14,578 bases of DNA, taken from NCBI GenBank assembly GCA_027293665.1, contig JAPUFN010000018.1, positions 1 to 14,578 of the forward strand, given 5' to 3'. Both the position numbers and the translations under genes were made by a program. The DNA is from Gammaproteobacteria bacterium (lineage in GTDB: Bacteria; Pseudomonadota; Gammaproteobacteria; Pseudomonadales; Azotimanducaceae). The notes under the pieces were generated by a model. That model saw only the letters and a program-made list of their open reading frames with translations, was not told the origin of the DNA and did not search any database. Of this stretch, positions 14,008 to 14,578 are shown one piece after another (the first letter of the stretch is position 1; the number at the start of each line of letters is the position of its first letter).

Positions 14008-14049
14008 AACTTGTCTGCCCGGTCGCGCCTAAGTACTTGCAGCCTGTTG

Positions 14050-14076
14050 AAAAAAGGCGCGTTGCGCGCGTTTTTT
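14050..14076 (-). terminator. Symmetric hairpin with A and T tracts, likely bidirectional intrinsic terminator
   Basis: Six A (14050-14055), a G, stem GCGCG (14057-14061), loop TTG, stem CGCGC (14065-14069), a G and six T (14071-14076). The five GC pairs plus flanking A/T pairs, with one G-G mismatch, make an intrinsic terminator readable on both strands. On the minus strand it lies 87 bases after the response-regulator stop and 43 bases before the giant-kinase start, so it should separate the two transcripts, or attenuate read-through into the kinase gene. Confidence 0.65.
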
Positions 14077-14104
14077 CCCGCCTTCGGCCATCCCTGGCCT
14101 CGGG
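14077..14104. repeat. Nested inverted repeat in the spacer
   Basis: An outer CCCG (14077-14080) can pair with CGGG (14101-14104), enclosing an inner GGCC (14086-14089), loop ATCCCT, GGCC (14096-14099). An alternative stem is GGCCT/AGGCC (14096-14100 with 14106-14110). Read on the minus strand, the core is GGCCAGGGATGGCC. That arrangement recalls small palindromes scattered between genes in some gammaproteobacteria; this link rests on memory of the pattern, not on a comparison. Confidence 0.4.
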
Positions 14105-14138
14105 CAGGCCGGTGCGTCCGCCATGATTCTTGCGTTCA

Positions 14139-14158
14139 GCGCCGCTCGAAAGCGGCGC
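14139..14158. repeat. Perfect 8-bp stem-loop just after the response-regulator gene
   Basis: GCGCCGCT (14139-14146), loop CGAA, AGCGGCGC (14151-14158): eight perfect pairs, very GC-rich, starting four bases after the response-regulator stop codon on the minus strand. No T tract follows it directly, so alone it is not a classic terminator. It may protect the 3' end of the transcript while the A/T-flanked hairpin further on terminates it. Confidence 0.5.
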
Positions 14159-14162
14159 CCAC

Positions 14163-14578
14163 TCAGGCGACTTCCGGCGTAAACAGATACCCCGTGCCGT
14201 GTATGGTAGCGATGATCTTGGCGTTGGCTGCCCGCTCACCGAGCTTTTTGCGTAGCTGGCCGACCAGAACGTCGATGTAACGATCGTCAGGGAACCACTC
14301 ACGGTTGCGAATCCGATTCATGAGCTGATCCCGGTTCATTACCTCACCGGCCTTTTCCATGAACGCGAGCAGGAGCTGGTATTCTCCGGCCGACAATGTC
14401 GCGGCTTCGCCTTCCGGCGACGTCAGTTCGCGCTTGTTGAGATCAAGTTGCCAGCCCTCGAAAAAGCGGATGTGATTCTTTCGCCGTTTCTGCTGCTGGA
14501 TGTGGACACGCCGAATGAGATTCCTCGCTCTGCTGAGCAATTCTCGCGGATCAAACGGTTTGGTGACGTAGTCGTCCG
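14163..14578 (-). CDS. OmpR/TorR-type response regulator, C-terminal part (5' end outside window)
   Basis: The frame is open to the right edge; 137 residues are visible. They begin at the end of a receiver domain, DDYVTKPFDPRELLSRARN, which contains the conserved Lys and the cis-Pro of the fifth strand. A linker (HIQQQKRRKNH) follows, then an OmpR-type winged-helix DNA-binding domain: FEGWQLDLNKREL, LSAGEYQLLLAF, GEVMNRDQLM, RYIDVLVGQLRKKLGE and a wing with IHGTGYLF. The overall look is closest to TorR/ArcA-like regulators. The phospho-accepting Asp lies beyond the window. A TTG at 14540 could be taken for a start but is internal. The gene lies upstream of the giant hybrid kinase on the same strand, 155 bases away, which makes it a candidate partner, though the hairpins between them argue for separate transcripts. 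Confidence 0.92.
   Translation of the reverse strand, partial: DDYVTKPFDPRELLSRARNLIRRVHIQQQKRRKNHIRFFEGWQLDLNKRELTSPEGEAATLSAGEYQLLLAFMEKAGEVMNRDQLMNRIRNREWFPDDRYIDVLVGQLRKKLGERAANAKIIATIHGTGYLFTPEVA

Overview
The window looks like a chromosomal segment from a gammaproteobacterium. It is moderately GC-rich and densely packed, and its housekeeping genes match gammaproteobacterial families along their length: YaaA, BolA with an SPPC motif near its C-terminus, TrhO, TtcA, and a tesA gene divergent from ybbA-ybbP as in Escherichia coli. I cannot name a genus. I see no insertion sequence, integrase, tRNA, rRNA or CRISPR array, and no gene-free stretch longer than about 155 bases.

Layout. Bases 1-189 hold the 3' end of a TerC-family membrane protein gene. 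It converges on yaaA (216-992, minus). Head to head with yaaA is a PP2C-type Ser/Thr phosphatase (about 1040-1756, plus), followed by bolA and trhO (1799-3063, plus), which overlap by 4 bases. tesA (3050-3700, minus) overlaps trhO at its 3' end and ybbA at its 5' end. ybbA, ybbP and ttcA (3678-7680, plus) form a tightly overlapping run, so an ABC exporter-like ATPase and permease are probably co-translated with a tRNA thiolase. The ttcA stop codon abuts the stop codon of the next gene, which lies on the other strand.

The right half (7681-14007, minus) is one 2108-residue cytosolic signalling protein. In order it has a eukaryotic-type Ser/Thr kinase, an AAA/NACHT-like ATPase-derived module, a long helical TPR-like region, GAF, PAS, a HisKA/HATPase histidine kinase, a receiver and an HPt domain. 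It belongs to the broad class of Ser/Thr-His dual kinases (HstK-like in cyanobacteria), but carries a complete phosphorelay in one chain. Its P-loop has Asn in place of the usual Ser/Thr, and its Walker B region is degenerate. Upstream on the same strand, after a 155-base spacer rich in hairpins, is the C-terminal part of an OmpR/TorR-type response regulator (14163-14578, cut by the window edge). This regulator is a plausible but unproven partner.

The region most worth attention is the giant dual kinase with its neighbouring regulator. The PP2C phosphatase 6 kb away could oppose its Ser/Thr kinase activity, but that is speculation.
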